A DNA stretch of 64,000 nucleotides from Pseudomonas arsenicoxydans (GCF_006438915.1 NZ_RCZE01000003.1:315070-379069), one strand, 5' to 3'; positions 1 through 9,432 are shown, counted from the first letter of the stretch. Numbers and translations: made by a program. Notes: generated by a model from the sequence alone, not told the origin.

Positions 1-317
1 TCGGCCGTGAGCAGATGCACAGCATCGGCCTGATCAACGCGCACTTCTGGCTCGCCACGATCGGCACCGTGCTGTACATCGCCTCGATGTGGGTCAACGG
101 CATCGCCCAGGGCCTGATGTGGCGCGCAATCAACGAAGACGGCACGCTGACCTACTCCTTCGTCGAAACCCTGGTGGCCAGCCACCCAGGCTTCATCGTG
201 CGACTGGTGGGCGGGGCGATCTTCCTCAGCGGCATGTTCCTGATGGCTTACAACACCTGGCGCACCGTACGGGCCTCGCAGCCTGCCGACGTCGCCGCTG
301 CCGCGCAGATGGCTTGA
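1..317 (+). CDS. ccoN: cbb3 cytochrome c oxidase subunit I, C-terminal end (partial)
   Basis: This is the last ~105 codons of the catalytic heme-copper subunit of a cbb3 oxidase; the 5' part lies outside the window. The reading frame is open from base 3 (GREQMHS...). The peptide is nearly identical to residues ~375-480 of the complete CcoN at 2573-4015, including two hydrophobic helices and the end of the chain. The heme and CuB histidines lie in the missing part. It heads the first of two tandem cco operons and is followed after 10 bases by ccoO. In P. aeruginosa naming this upstream copy would be cco-2, whereas P. putida papers number it cbb3-1, so I give no suffix. Confidence 0.95.
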   Translation, partial: GREQMHSIGLINAHFWLATIGTVLYIASMWVNGIAQGLMWRAINEDGTLTYSFVETLVASHPGFIVRLVGGAIFLSGMFLMAYNTWRTVRASQPADVAAAAQMA

Positions 318-327
318 GGAGTCCGCC

Positions 328-936
328 ATGAAACACGAAACAATCGAAAAAAACGTCGGCCTGTTGCTGTTGTTGATGGTGCTGGCCGTGAGCATCGGCG
401 GCCTGACCCAGATCGTCCCGCTGTTCTTTCAGGACGTGACCAATAAACCGGTGGAAGGCATGAAGCCCTACACCGCGCTGCAACTGGAAGGTCGCGACAT
501 TTACATCCGTGAAGGTTGCGTCGGTTGCCACTCGCAGATGATCCGCCCGTTCCGGGCCGAGACCGAACGCTATGGCCACTATTCGGTCGCCGGGGAAAGC
601 GTCTGGGATCACCCGTTCCTCTGGGGCTCGAAACGCACCGGGCCAGACCTGGCGCGGGTCGGCGGTCGCTACTCGGAAGACTGGCACCGCGCGCACTTAT
701 ACAACCCGCGCAATGTGGTGCCGGAATCGAAAATGCCCGCCTACCCATGGCTGGTGGCCAATCAACTCGACAGCAGCCACACCGAAACCAAGATCCGCGC
801 CATGCGCACCTTGGGCGTGCCATACACCGACGATGACATCGCCGGGGCAATGGCCTCGCTCAAGGGCAAGACCGAAATGGACGCCTTGGTTGCTTACCTG
901 CAAGTGCTCGGCACTGCCATCAAGAGCAAGAGGTGA
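328..936 (+). CDS. ccoO: cbb3 oxidase monoheme subunit CcoO (first copy)
   Basis: CcoO is the membrane-anchored monoheme cytochrome c of cbb3 oxidase, which passes electrons from CcoP to CcoN. The 202-residue protein has one N-terminal membrane helix (about 10-33), the heme-c motif CVGCH at 64-68, and a likely axial Met at 136 in SKMPAYP. It sits 10 bases after ccoN and 3 bases before ccoQ, so it is translated within one operon. The paralogue at 4015-4623 has the same length and the same motif positions, with differences mostly in 48-62 and 140-165. Function and start are clear. Confidence 0.96.
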   Translation: MKHETIEKNVGLLLLLMVLAVSIGGLTQIVPLFFQDVTNKPVEGMKPYTALQLEGRDIYIREGCVGCHSQMIRPFRAETERYGHYSVAGESVWDHPFLWGSKRTGPDLARVGGRYSEDWHRAHLYNPRNVVPESKMPAYPWLVANQLDSSHTETKIRAMRTLGVPYTDDDIAGAMASLKGKTEMDALVAYLQVLGTAIKSKR

Positions 937-939
937 GCC

Positions 940-1140
940 ATGGTCGTTGAATTGAGCAGTGGAATGATCCGCGGCCTGGGCACAGTCGTGGTGTTTGTCG
1001 CCTTCGTCGGCCTGACGCTGTGGGTGTTCAACAGCAAGCGCAACCCGGAATTCGCCGAAGCGCGCCTGCTGCCGTTCGCCGACGAACCGAAACCCGATAA
1101 CGCCACCCAAGAACCTGAAACAAGGAGTACCCGGCCATGA
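940..1140 (+). CDS. ccoQ: cbb3 oxidase small subunit CcoQ (first copy)
   Basis: CcoQ is a small single-helix protein that stabilises the cbb3 complex. The 66 residues contain one membrane helix (about 10-30, [19 protein letters not shown]) followed by a charged cytoplasmic tail. It lies between ccoO and ccoP; its stop overlaps the ccoP start (ATGA, 1137-1140), which suggests translational coupling. Its tail differs from that of the second copy (4629-4814), mainly at the C-terminus. No catalytic motif is expected. Confidence 0.92.
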   Translation: MVVELSSGMIRGLGTVVVFVAFVGLTLWVFNSKRNPEFAEARLLPFADEPKPDNATQEPETRSTRP

Positions 1141-2090
1141 CCACCTTCTGGAGTACGTGGATCTGCGTGCTGACCCTCGGCAGCCTGATCGGCCTGACCT
1201 GGCTGCTGATCGGCACCCGCAAGGGCGAAACCAAGGGCAGCGTCGACCAGACCATGGGCCACAGCTTCGACGGCATCGAGGAGTACGACAACCCGCTGCC
1301 GCAGTGGTGGTTCATGTTGTTCGCCGGCACGCTGGTGTTTGCCGTGGGTTATCTGATTCTTTACCCGGGCCTGGGCAACTGGAAAGGCATTCTGCCGGGC
1401 TATGAAAACGGCTGGACCGGCGTGCACGAATGGGAAAAGGAGATGGACAAGGCCGACGCGAAGTTCGGACCGATCTTCGCCAAATTCGCCGCGATGCCGG
1501 TGGAAGAAGTGGCTAAAGACCCGCAAGCGCTGAAAATGGGCGGGCGTCTGTTTGCGTCCAACTGCTCGGTGTGCCACGGCTCGGATGCCAAGGGTGCATT
1601 TGGTTTCCCGAACCTGGCGGACCGCGATTGGCGCTGGGGCGGTACGGCGGACACGATCAAAACCACGATCATGGGCGGTCGCATGGCCGCCATGCCGGCC
1701 TGGGGTGAAATCCTCGGTGAGACCGGTGTGAAGAATGTCGCCGCTTATGTGCGTCATGACCTGGCCGGCCTGCCGTTACCTGCCGACACCGGCGCCGACC
1801 TGCACGCGGGACAGCAACTGTTCAGCACCACTTGCGTAGCCTGTCATGGGGCAAACGGCCAAGGCACTGAAGCCATGGGCGCGCCGAACCTGACGCACCC
1901 GGCCGGTTTTATTTACGGTACAAGCCTGTCGCAACTGCAACAGACCATTCGCCATGGCCGCCAGGGCCATATGCCGGCGCAGAACGAACTGCTCGGCAAC
2001 GATAAGGTGCAATTGCTGGCCGCTTACGTGTACAGCCTGTCGCACGGTGTCAGCACCGAGCGTTTGCAGGCTGAAGGCAAGCAGGAATAA
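1137..2090 (+). CDS. ccoP: cbb3 oxidase diheme subunit CcoP (first copy)
   Basis: CcoP is the diheme cytochrome c that receives electrons for cbb3 oxidase. The 317-residue protein has two N-terminal membrane helices (about 5-25 and 57-77) joined by a conserved cytoplasmic loop, then two cytochrome domains with heme motifs CSVCH at 143-147 and CVACH at 233-237. It overlaps ccoQ by four bases. Compared with the second copy it lacks about 14 residues after position 90, just before the first heme domain. That is the clearest structural difference between the two oxidases. A GC-rich hairpin at 2106-2131 follows. Confidence 0.96.
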   Translation: MTTFWSTWICVLTLGSLIGLTWLLIGTRKGETKGSVDQTMGHSFDGIEEYDNPLPQWWFMLFAGTLVFAVGYLILYPGLGNWKGILPGYENGWTGVHEWEKEMDKADAKFGPIFAKFAAMPVEEVAKDPQALKMGGRLFASNCSVCHGSDAKGAFGFPNLADRDWRWGGTADTIKTTIMGGRMAAMPAWGEILGETGVKNVAAYVRHDLAGLPLPADTGADLHAGQQLFSTTCVACHGANGQGTEAMGAPNLTHPAGFIYGTSLSQLQQTIRHGRQGHMPAQNELLGNDKVQLLAAYVYSLSHGVSTERLQAEGKQE

Positions 2091-2105
2091 TTCTCGACCG
2101 CTCTG

Positions 2106-2131
2106 CTGCCGCATTCTCCCGGATGCGGCAG
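2106..2131 (+). terminator. stem-loop after first ccoP, probable terminator
   Basis: CTGCCGCAT and ATGCGGCAG form a perfect 9-bp stem with an 8-base loop, 15 bases after the ccoP stop. The following TTTCCTGCCTCTTTG is only moderately T-rich, so termination may be partial and some transcripts could run into the second cco operon. Confidence 0.6.
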
Positions 2132-2572
2132 TTTCCTGCCTCTTTGCGACCCATTGTCGCACCCTCCCCTAGCTCTTTCTTTCGGTTCACCAGATTCGGG
2201 TCTAAGCTTGCTCGGTGCGGACTGGCATGAGCCGGTTCCGGGTCGTTTTTAGCCGATGTGTTCGACGATTCTGTTCGATGACAAGCCGCAAAGGCTGGTA
2301 GATACCGGCTGTCGCGCCAATTGCCATCGGTCACCCGATCGCTGGGTTTGAACACACCCCGTAACAACTGACCGGACCCCCTCCTCATTTTCGTTCGCTG
2401 CGACATTTTGCCCGAGGGCAATTTTGTCCTTACGCGGCGCATGGAAAGGCCGCAGAATCAGCTTTTGAAAGCATTGACCCAGGTCATGGCGCGTTGCAAT
2501 GACCCCCTGCTTTCTCCATACTTGCGACCGATTTTTACTCCTAATAAAACACCCAAACCGTGGAACCTTAGA
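2132..2572 (+). other. intergenic region carrying the promoter of the second cco operon
   Basis: These 441 bases contain no credible gene. An open frame runs from 2408 into ccoN, but its first 55 codons do not look like CcoN. The best Fnr/Anr-like sequence is TTGACCCAGGTCAT at 2474-2487, which has three mismatches to TTGAT-N4-ATCAA, so I do not call it a site. The lack of a good Anr box fits a second operon that is less oxygen-regulated, as cco-1 is in P. aeruginosa, but this is inference. Confidence 0.5.
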
Positions 2573-4015
2573 ATGAGCACAGCAATCAGTCCGACTGCTT
2601 ATAACTATAAGGTAGTCCGCCAGTTCGCCATCATGACGGTGGTCTGGGGGATCCTTGGCATGGGGCTCGGTGTCTTCATCGCCTCACAGCTTGTATGGCC
2701 GGAATTGAACTTCGGTCTGCCGTGGACGACTTTTGGACGCTTACGCCCGTTGCACACCAACCTGGTGATTTTCGCCTTCGGTGGTTGTGCACTGTTTGCC
2801 ACTTCTTATTACGTCGTGCAGCGAACCTGCCAAACGCGACTGATTTCCGATAGCCTCGCAGCCTTCCACTTCTGGGGATGGCAAGCGGTGATCATCGGCG
2901 CGATCGTTACCTTGCCGCTGGGTTACACCACCACCAAGGAATACGCCGAACTGGAATGGCCCCTGGCTATTCTGCTGGCCATTGTCTGGGTCGTTTACGG
3001 TCTGGTGTTCTTCGGCACCATCGTCAAGCGCAAGACCAAGCACATCTATGTCGGTAACTGGTTTTACGGCGCGTTCATCGTCGTGACCGCGATGCTGCAC
3101 ATCGTCAACCACATGTCGCTGCCGGTCAGCCTGTTCAAGTCTTACTCCGCCTACTCGGGTGCGACTGACGCGATGATCCAGTGGTGGTACGGCCACAACG
3201 CGGTGGGTTTCTTCCTGACCACCGGCTTCCTGGGGATGATGTACTACTTCGTTCCGAAGCAGGCCGAGCGTCCGATCTACTCCTATCGCCTGTCCATCGT
3301 GCACTTCTGGGCGCTGATCACCCTGTACATCTGGGCCGGTCCGCACCACCTGCACTACACCGCACTGCCGGACTGGGCTCAGTCCCTGGGCATGGCGATG
3401 TCGATCATCCTGCTGGCTCCGAGCTGGGGCGGCATGATCAACGGCATGATGACCCTGTCGGGCGCCTGGCATAAGCTGCGCACCGACCCGATCCTGCGCT
3501 TCCTGGTCGTGTCGCTGGCGTTCTATGGCATGTCGACCTTCGAAGGCCCGATGATGGCCATCAAGACCGTCAACTCGCTGTCTCACTACACCGACTGGAC
3601 CATCGGCCACGTACACGCCGGCGCCTTGGGCTGGGTAGCGATGATCTCGATCGGCGCGATCTACCACATGATCCCGAAACTGTTCGGTCGTGCGCAGATG
3701 CACAGCGTTGGCCTGATCAATACGCACTTCTGGCTCGCGACCATCGGTACCGTTCTGTACATCGCTTCGATGTGGGTCAACGGCATCACCCAGGGCCTGA
3801 TGTGGCGGGCAATCAACGATGACGGCACCCTCACCTACTCGTTCGTTGAAGCGCTGCAAGCCAGCCACCCTGGCTACATCGTTCGCGCCCTGGGCGGTGC
3901 GTTCTTTGCCAGCGGCATGCTGTTCATGGCCTACAACGTATGGCGTACCGTACGTGCCTCGAACCCGGCTGAAGCCGAAGCCGCCGCTCAGATTGCTGTA
4001 GTTGGAGCTCACTGA
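2573..4015 (+). CDS. ccoN: cbb3 cytochrome c oxidase subunit I (second copy)
   Basis: CcoN is the proton-pumping catalytic subunit that reduces oxygen at a heme b3-CuB centre. The 480-residue, 12-helix protein has His61 (low-spin heme), H208 with HH 258-259 (CuB ligands), Y252 one turn before the HH pair, and IGHVHAG at 344-350, whose two histidines bind the hemes. I chose the ATG at 2573 because [17 protein letters not shown] is a typical CcoN N-terminus; the frame is open upstream to 2408 but that part has no CcoN character. The ccoO start overlaps its stop by one base (TGATG). Confidence 0.97.
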   Translation: MSTAISPTAYNYKVVRQFAIMTVVWGILGMGLGVFIASQLVWPELNFGLPWTTFGRLRPLHTNLVIFAFGGCALFATSYYVVQRTCQTRLISDSLAAFHFWGWQAVIIGAIVTLPLGYTTTKEYAELEWPLAILLAIVWVVYGLVFFGTIVKRKTKHIYVGNWFYGAFIVVTAMLHIVNHMSLPVSLFKSYSAYSGATDAMIQWWYGHNAVGFFLTTGFLGMMYYFVPKQAERPIYSYRLSIVHFWALITLYIWAGPHHLHYTALPDWAQSLGMAMSIILLAPSWGGMINGMMTLSGAWHKLRTDPILRFLVVSLAFYGMSTFEGPMMAIKTVNSLSHYTDWTIGHVHAGALGWVAMISIGAIYHMIPKLFGRAQMHSVGLINTHFWLATIGTVLYIASMWVNGITQGLMWRAINDDGTLTYSFVEALQASHPGYIVRALGGAFFASGMLFMAYNVWRTVRASNPAEAEAAAQIAVVGAH

Positions 4016-4623
4016 TGAAGCATGAAGCAGTCGAGAAGAATATTGGCCTGCTGGCCTTCTTCATGGTTATCGCCGTCAGCATCGGCGGCCTGACCCAGAT
4101 CGTTCCGCTGTTTTTCCAGGACGTCACCAACAAGCCGGTCGAAGGCATGAAGCCTCGCCCTGCGCTTGAAGTCGAAGGACGCGACGTCTTCATCGCCAAC
4201 GGCTGTGTCGGCTGCCACTCGCAGATGATCCGCCCGTTCCGTGCTGAAACCGAACGCTACGGCCACTACTCGGTCGCCGGTGAAAGCGTCTGGGACCACC
4301 CGTTCCTGTGGGGCTCCAAGCGTACCGGTCCGGACCTGGCCCGTGTCGGCGGTCGTTACTCCGATGACTGGCAGCGTGCGCATTTGTACAACCCGCGCAA
4401 CGTAGTGCCGGAGTCGAAAATGCCGGCCTACCCGTTCCTCGTGGAAAACAAGCTCGACGGCAAAGACACCGCCAAGAAACTGGAAGTCTTGCGCACGCTC
4501 GGCGTCCCTTACACCGACGAAGACATCGCCGGTGCCAAGGATGCTGTGAAGGGCAAAACCGAAATGGACGCGCTGGTGGCCTATCTGCAAGGCCTGGGCA
4601 CCATCATCAAAAGCAAACGGTGA
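4015..4623 (+). CDS. ccoO: cbb3 oxidase monoheme subunit CcoO (second copy)
   Basis: This 202-residue protein is a close paralogue of the product of 328-936, with one N-terminal helix, CVGCH at 64-68 and axial-Met candidate 136 in SKMPAYP. It anchors a periplasmic cytochrome c domain that relays electrons to CcoN. Its ATG overlaps the ccoN stop, so translation is coupled. Two near-identical copies within 4 kb make gene conversion plausible. Confidence 0.96.
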   Translation: MKHEAVEKNIGLLAFFMVIAVSIGGLTQIVPLFFQDVTNKPVEGMKPRPALEVEGRDVFIANGCVGCHSQMIRPFRAETERYGHYSVAGESVWDHPFLWGSKRTGPDLARVGGRYSDDWQRAHLYNPRNVVPESKMPAYPFLVENKLDGKDTAKKLEVLRTLGVPYTDEDIAGAKDAVKGKTEMDALVAYLQGLGTIIKSKR

Positions 4624-4628
4624 TTTAG

Positions 4629-4814
4629 ATGGATATCGGGATGATTCGTGGCCTGGGCACCGTTGTTGTGATGGTGGCCTTCATCGGTCTGGCGTTGTGG
4701 GTGTTCAGCCCCAAGCGCAAGTCGGAGTTTGAAGACGCGACCTTGCTGCCTTTCGCGGATGATCCCGAAGCCATCAAGCACGTCGAGCAAGCTTCTAGGA
4801 GTAACAAAGAATGA
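4629..4814 (+). CDS. ccoQ: cbb3 oxidase small subunit CcoQ (second copy)
   Basis: This 61-residue single-helix protein (helix about 6-26) has a polar tail. It lies 5 bases after ccoO, and its last codons overlap the ccoP start (ATGA at 4811-4814). It shares the [10 protein letters not shown] core with the first CcoQ, but the tail after residue 45 is different. Stabilisation of the CcoNOP complex is the known family role. Confidence 0.92.
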   Translation: MDIGMIRGLGTVVVMVAFIGLALWVFSPKRKSEFEDATLLPFADDPEAIKHVEQASRSNKE

Positions 4815-5794
4815 CTACGTTCTGGAGTCTGTACGTCACAGTCCTCAGTCTCGGCACCATCTTCGCCTTGACCTGGCTGCTGCTGTCTACCCGCAAGGGT
4901 CAGCGCGCCGAGCAGACGGAAGAAACGGTTGGCCACTCCTTCGACGGGATCGAGGAGTACGACAACCCACTGCCAAAATGGTGGTTCATGCTGTTCGTGG
5001 GCACCATCATTTTCGCGCTGGGCTACCTGGTGCTGTACCCGGGCCTGGGCAATTGGAAAGGCCTGCTGCCAGGTTACAACTACCTGGATAACGAGAAGCA
5101 GACCGCGTTCGCCAACGGCCAGACCGGCTGGACCGGCGTTCACGAGTGGGAAAAGGAAATGGCCAAGTCGGACGCCAAGTTCGGCCCGATCTTCGCCAAG
5201 TTCGCTTCCATGCCGATCGAAGAAGTCGCCAAGGACCCGCAAGCCCTGAAGATGGGTGGCCGTCTGTTCGCCTCCAACTGCTCGGTCTGCCACGGTTCCG
5301 ACGCCAAGGGCGCTTATGGCTTCCCTAACCTGACCGACGCCGACTGGCGCTGGGGTGGCGAGCCGGAAACCATCAAGACCACGATCATGGGTGGCCGTCA
5401 TGCGGTCATGCCCGCGTGGGCTGACGTGATCGGCGAGCAAGGCGTTTCCGATGTCGCTGCCTTTGTCCTGACCAACCTCGATGGCCGCAAACTACCGGAA
5501 GGCACCAAGGCTGACCCGGTTGCCGGCCAGAAGCTGTTTGCTGCCAACTGCGTGGCTTGCCACGGTCCTGAAGGCAAAGGTACGCCTGCGATGGGCGCTC
5601 CTAACCTGACCCACCCGGCCGCGTTCATCTACGGTTCGAGCTTCGCTCAACTGCAGCAGACCATCCGTTATGGCCGTCAGGGCCAGATGCCTGCGCAAGA
5701 ACAGCTGCAAGGCAACGACAAGGTTCACTTGCTGGCCGCTTACGTCTACAGCCTGTCTCATGGTGAGAAAGCATCGGAAGCAGAAGCTCAGTAA
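4811..5794 (+). CDS. ccoP: cbb3 oxidase diheme subunit CcoP (second copy)
   Basis: This 327-residue diheme cytochrome c has two N-terminal helices (about 5-25 and 58-78) and heme motifs CSVCH at 157-161 and CVACH at 247-251. A segment of about 14 residues ([14 protein letters not shown], 91-104) between the membrane part and the first heme domain is absent from the other CcoP. The gene overlaps ccoQ and ends 18 bases before a strong terminator that is shared with the convergent gene at 5848-6846. Confidence 0.96.
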   Translation: MTTFWSLYVTVLSLGTIFALTWLLLSTRKGQRAEQTEETVGHSFDGIEEYDNPLPKWWFMLFVGTIIFALGYLVLYPGLGNWKGLLPGYNYLDNEKQTAFANGQTGWTGVHEWEKEMAKSDAKFGPIFAKFASMPIEEVAKDPQALKMGGRLFASNCSVCHGSDAKGAYGFPNLTDADWRWGGEPETIKTTIMGGRHAVMPAWADVIGEQGVSDVAAFVLTNLDGRKLPEGTKADPVAGQKLFAANCVACHGPEGKGTPAMGAPNLTHPAAFIYGSSFAQLQQTIRYGRQGQMPAQEQLQGNDKVHLLAAYVYSLSHGEKASEAEAQ

Positions 5795-5811
5795 AGCAAA
5801 CGCTTGATGCA

Positions 5812-5850
5812 ATAAAAAAGACCCCGCCAATCGCTGGCGGGTTTTTTTTA
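5812..5850. terminator. terminator of the second cco operon, possibly bidirectional
   Basis: CCCGCCA and TGGCGGG (5822-5840) form a 7-bp stem with loop ATCGC, preceded by AAAAAAG and followed by a run of eight or more T. The T-run merges with the TAA (5848-5850, reverse strand) of the convergent metallophosphoesterase gene. The A-run on the other side allows it to work for both genes. Confidence 0.88.
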
Positions 5851-6846
5851 TGGACGATTGGCCCAGATCGACTTCACCGGCACCGTTTGCACCAGCTGAC
5901 GGTTCTGCCACTGATTGTTTTCGACCAGACTGACATGTAGCTGCTTGCGGTCGTCGGAGAAACTGGCGGTCAGGTAAGTCTCTTGAGAAGCACTGCCACT
6001 GAGAAACATCGGAACATCGCCAATGTAGCGCGTCCTGCCGCCACTCTGATGGATATGACCAGCGAACATCGCGGTCACTTGATACTTTTCAATCATATCC
6101 ATGAAACGCTTTTCCTGATCCCGACTCCCTTTCCAGTCATAAGGTTTATGCATATTAATGATGATGGCATAGCCCTGAATCCGGGCATGCCTCAGATCAG
6201 TTTCAAGCCAATCCAGTGCATGGGTGATGTTGAACTCATCTGTTGGATGGGAAATTTTAACCTCATAAGTAGGTTCATTATTAAGTTGAATCAGATGCAC
6301 CTGACCTATGTTTTTAGAGTAAGCGAGACTGCCTTTATATTGTTTCCCAAACCCCCCACCCGTCACACGCACATCAAACTCATCGACTTTGTCGGCATGG
6401 TGTTGCTGATAGTCAACAATACTGTTTGCAGCACAGCGATTGCCGAAACAGTCATTCACGTTATTTTCGTAATCGTGATTCCCTAAACCATACAAAAACT
6501 CTTTACCAAAGGAGTTGCGCAGCGCTGACCTCATATATGAGAGCTGCCAGGGATGGCCAAATGCGGTGATGTCGCCATTGATCATCAGCGGCACTTGCGC
6601 CTGACCACCCATTTTGCTTCTGAATTCTGCAATGCTCGCAAACTGCGTCTCTACCAACCACTTCGAGCGCTTTTCAAAATCCGCATTCGACTCCTCTTCA
6701 CCACTGTCAGTCTTATCCGTCCATGGGTATTGGGGATCCGACGCAAAGACCATATGACGAGGCATTCCTTCATTCGAATGCACGAGAGATGCCATTGACA
6801 ACAACCACAGACACGCGAGCAACTTTACGCCTTGCTTGATATTCAT
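5848..6846 (-). CDS. secreted calcineurin-like metallophosphoesterase
   Basis: This is a probable exported phosphohydrolase of unknown substrate. The 332-residue protein has a signal peptide (about 1-24, ending near LVHS) and the metallophosphoesterase motif series: DPQ at 37-39, GDI at 91-93, GNHD at 121-124, NMHKP at 230-234 and GHIH at 262-265, so all expected metal ligands are present. The start ATG follows a GGAA-type ribosome site. Codon use is clearly more AT-rich than in the neighbours (many AAT, ATT and TTA codons). It lies convergent to ccoP in the interval between the oxidase and its assembly genes, which are usually adjacent in Pseudomonas. I infer acquisition by transfer. No transposase or repeats flank it. 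Confidence 0.85.
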   Translation of the reverse strand: MNIKQGVKLLACLWLLSMASLVHSNEGMPRHMVFASDPQYPWTDKTDSGEEESNADFEKRSKWLVETQFASIAEFRSKMGGQAQVPLMINGDITAFGHPWQLSYMRSALRNSFGKEFLYGLGNHDYENNVNDCFGNRCAANSIVDYQQHHADKVDEFDVRVTGGGFGKQYKGSLAYSKNIGQVHLIQLNNEPTYEVKISHPTDEFNITHALDWLETDLRHARIQGYAIIINMHKPYDWKGSRDQEKRFMDMIEKYQVTAMFAGHIHQSGGRTRYIGDVPMFLSGSASQETYLTASFSDDRKQLHVSLVENNQWQNRQLVQTVPVKSIWANRP

Positions 6847-7163
6847 AGAATTCCATTTCCGTTATTAGTAGACAACCGTACAACTGCTCATCAGCCGTAC
6901 GCTCCGCACAACTTATTCCAGAAAAAAGAAACCCACAAACATGACACCACCCCCAATTAAATTAATATATTTCAATCCAGCCTTACTTCAATTAAGGAAG
7001 ACCAGACTTCCCTTATTAAAATTAAACACAGACAGAAGATGAAGCCAGAAACCTGAACACCACGACGCATCCGGCCCTCCGTCGGCCCGGTCACCTCCCC
7101 TACCCACTGCCTGAGGCGACAGGTCACCGAAACCACCAAAACCGGCCATAATTCACAAGTCAA
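6847..7163. other. AT-rich intergenic DNA upstream of the metallophosphoesterase gene
   Basis: The part 6847-7020 is strikingly AT-rich for this genome, matching the low-GC character of the gene at 5848-6846, and changes to ordinary GC content after about 7040. The likely right edge of the inserted DNA is therefore near 7020-7040. It must hold the promoter of that gene, but I cannot assign convincing -35/-10 elements. An imperfect stem (TAAGGAAG / CTTCCCTTA, 6993-7015) is present. I see no coding signal. Confidence 0.5.
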
Positions 7164-7202
7164 TTGATTCAAGTCATTACACCGTCCGTTGATTTCCACC
7201 AA
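7164..7202 (+). promoter_or_regulatory. candidate Anr boxes upstream of ccoG
   Basis: TTGATTTCCACCAA at 7189-7202 differs by one base from the Fnr/Anr consensus TTGAT-N4-ATCAA. A weaker match, TTGATTCAAGTCAT, lies at 7164-7177. They are about 125-160 bases upstream of ccoG. Anr control of ccoGHIS is known in pseudomonads; which of the two is bound, and the exact -10 element, are not clear. Confidence 0.5.
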
Positions 7203-7327
7203 CGTGACCAAAGGTCGCACCCTTGTGCTAGAGCTTCAGGCGTATCATTGCGCCACTGCAACACCCCTTTTGACCGCGGTCGGCATGTACTGACCGGGGC
7301 ATTTTTCCACTGCCGTGGGATGCAATG

Positions 7328-8743
7328 ATGAGCAACCAGATTCCGGTACACGACGTCACGCCGCCAGCCAAAGACGCGAAACAAACCGTCGACCTCTACG
7401 CCTCTAGAGAAAAGATCTACACCCGAGCCTTCACTGGCTTGTTCCGCAACCTGCGGATGATGGGCGGCGCCATTTTGTTTCTGTTGTATTTCGGTACGGT
7501 GTGGCTGAACTGGGGCGGCCATCAAGCCGTCTGGTGGAACCTGCCGGAGCGTAAATTCTTTATTTTTGGCGCAACCTTCTGGCCTCAGGATTTCATCCTG
7601 TTGTCGGGAATTTTGATCATCAGTGCCTTCGGCCTGTTCTTCATTACGGTCTACGCCGGTCGTGTGTGGTGCGGCTACACCTGCCCGCAGAGCGTCTGGA
7701 CCTGGATTTTCATGTGGTGCGAGAAGGTCACCGAAGGCGATCGCAACCAGCGCATCAAGCTCGACAAAACACCCATGAGCGCCAACAAATTCCTGCGCAA
7801 GCTCAGCAAGCATTCGATGTGGCTGTTGATCGGTTTTGTGACTGGCCTGACCTTCGTCGGCTATTTCTCGCCGATCCGTGAACTGGTGTTCGACTTCTTC
7901 ACCGGCGAAGCGGATGGCTGGTCGTATTTCTGGGTCGGTTTCTTCACCCTCGCCACCTACGGCAACGCCGGCTGGTTGCGCGAGCAGGTGTGCATTTACA
8001 TGTGCCCGTACGCGCGCTTCCAGAGTGTGATGTTCGACAAGGACACGCTGATCGTCTCCTACGATCCACGTCGAGGCGAGTCCCGTGGCCCGCGCAAAAA
8101 AGGCATCGACTACAAGGCTCAAGGCCTGGGCGATTGCATCGACTGTACGATGTGCGTCCAGGTATGCCCGACCGGCATCGACATCCGCGATGGCCTGCAA
8201 ATCGAGTGCATCGGCTGTGCCGCCTGTATCGACGCCTGCGACGCGATCATGGACAAGATGGATTACCCGCGCGGCCTGATCAGCTACACCACCGAGCACA
8301 ACCTGTCCGGGCAAAAAACCCATAAACTGCGCCCGCGCCTGATCGGCTACGCCGTGGTGCTGCTGGCGATGATCTCGTTGTTGATCACTGCGTTCTTCAT
8401 GCGCTCGCTGGTCGGTTTCGACGTCAGCAAAGACCGCGTGCTGTACCGCGAGAACGCTGAGGGCCGGATCGAAAACGTCTACAGCCTGAAGATCATGAAC
8501 AAGGATCAGCGCGACCACACCTACGTGCTGGAAGCCACCGGTTTGCCGGACCTCAAGCTGCAAGGCAAGCGCGAGATCAAAGTGTCCGCCGGGGAAATTT
8601 TCAGCCAGCCGGTGGAGCTGTCCAGCGCACCGGAACAACTGCCGTCGAGCACCAACGAGGTGAAATTCATCCTCAAGGATGCCGATGACGACAGCGTTCA
8701 CGTTGAAGCCAAGAGTCGATTCATCGGCCCACAAATTCGTTGA
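7328..8743 (+). CDS. ccoG: cbb3 oxidase assembly protein CcoG (copper-reducing iron-sulfur membrane protein)
   Basis: CcoG (RdxA/FixG family) is a polyferredoxin-like membrane protein needed for cbb3 assembly, reported to reduce Cu(II) to Cu(I) for CuB insertion. The 471-residue protein has a cytoplasmic N-terminus, several membrane helices (first at about 36-56), a CGYTCPQSVW motif near 115, and two [4Fe-4S] motifs at about 270-303 (CIDCTMCVQVCP and CIGCAACIDACD). A C-terminal Ig-like periplasmic domain follows the last helix near 340. Two ATGs are adjacent (7325, 7328); GGGA at 7317-7320 is better spaced for the second. The stop is 11 bases before ccoH. Confidence 0.95.
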   Translation: MSNQIPVHDVTPPAKDAKQTVDLYASREKIYTRAFTGLFRNLRMMGGAILFLLYFGTVWLNWGGHQAVWWNLPERKFFIFGATFWPQDFILLSGILIISAFGLFFITVYAGRVWCGYTCPQSVWTWIFMWCEKVTEGDRNQRIKLDKTPMSANKFLRKLSKHSMWLLIGFVTGLTFVGYFSPIRELVFDFFTGEADGWSYFWVGFFTLATYGNAGWLREQVCIYMCPYARFQSVMFDKDTLIVSYDPRRGESRGPRKKGIDYKAQGLGDCIDCTMCVQVCPTGIDIRDGLQIECIGCAACIDACDAIMDKMDYPRGLISYTTEHNLSGQKTHKLRPRLIGYAVVLLAMISLLITAFFMRSLVGFDVSKDRVLYRENAEGRIENVYSLKIMNKDQRDHTYVLEATGLPDLKLQGKREIKVSAGEIFSQPVELSSAPEQLPSSTNEVKFILKDADDDSVHVEAKSRFIGPQIR

Positions 8744-8754
8744 GAGAAGTGATC

Positions 8755-9294
8755 ATGCCCGCAGCAACTGCCGCAAGTCCCTGGTACAAGCACCTTTGGC
8801 CGTGGATCATCATCGGGATTCTGGCCTGCTCGGTGACCCTGACCTTGTCCATGGTGACCATTGCGGTGAACAACCCGGACAACCTGGTGAACGACAACTA
8901 CTACGAGGCCGGCAAAGGCATCAACCGCTCGCTCGACCGTGAACTGCTGGCCCAGACCCTGCTATTACGCGCCAGCGTGCATCTGGATGGCGTGACCGGT
9001 GAAGTCGACCTGCACTTGAGCGGCAACAGCCAACCGAAAACTCTTGAACTGAACCTGATCTCGCCAACCCAGCCGGAGAAGGACCGCAAGATCACCCTCG
9101 CCCACAGCGACACCGAGCAGGGCCGCTACATTGGTCAACTGAGCGACAAGGTCGAAGGCCGTCGCTTTGTAGAACTGCTGGGCGTCGAGGGTGACAAGAC
9201 CTGGCGCCTGTTCGAAGAAGAACAGGTCAGCCATGACAAGGATCTGCTGCTGGGCGATGAGCCGCTGCAGGGCGCGGAAGACCTGAAAAAGTAA
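8755..9294 (+). CDS. ccoH: FixH/CcoH family cbb3 assembly protein
   Basis: This 179-residue protein has one N-terminal membrane helix (about 14-37) and a periplasmic domain, matching FixH/CcoH, which is needed for stable cbb3 assembly alongside the copper ATPase CcoI. The frame also contains a TTG at 8740 overlapping ccoG, but the ATG at 8755 has GAGAGAAG just upstream and is preferred. The conserved N-terminal feature NDNYYEAGKGINR follows the helix. A REPIN separates it from ccoI. Confidence 0.9.
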   Translation: MPAATAASPWYKHLWPWIIIGILACSVTLTLSMVTIAVNNPDNLVNDNYYEAGKGINRSLDRELLAQTLLLRASVHLDGVTGEVDLHLSGNSQPKTLELNLISPTQPEKDRKITLAHSDTEQGRYIGQLSDKVEGRRFVELLGVEGDKTWRLFEEEQVSHDKDLLLGDEPLQGAEDLKK

Positions 9295-9310
9295 AAGCGC
9301 GCTTCGCGCA

Positions 9311-9401
9311 TTCGCGAGCAAGCCCGCTCCCACATTTGATTGTGTGTACTCAAATCATGTGCACAACACTGATCAAATGTGGGAGCGGGCTTGCTCGCGA
9401 A
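9311..9401. repeat. REPIN (GTGGGAGCGGGCTTGCTCGCGAA family), inside the ccoGHIS run
   Basis: Two inverted REP units (9311-9340 and 9373-9401) face each other and can fold into one long hairpin, with an inner spacer starting ACATTTGAT. It lies between ccoH and ccoI, so it may reduce read-through or stabilise the upstream mRNA. Confidence 0.92.
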
Positions 9402-9432
9402 GAGGCCCTACCAGACGACATAGACTCCACCC

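Noticed and set aside
2474-2487. TTGACCCAGGTCAT as an Anr box for the second cco operon
   Set aside because: Three mismatches to the consensus and no well-placed -10; consistent with an operon that is not strongly Anr-dependent.
2408-2572. N-terminal extension of CcoN by 55 codons
   Set aside because: The extra sequence is not hydrophobic or conserved and lies in the promoter region; ATG 2573 matches known CcoN starts.
6972-7220. Reverse-strand 82-codon frame in the ccoG upstream region
   Set aside because: Overlaps the candidate Anr boxes and the GC shift; no ribosome site or family resemblance.
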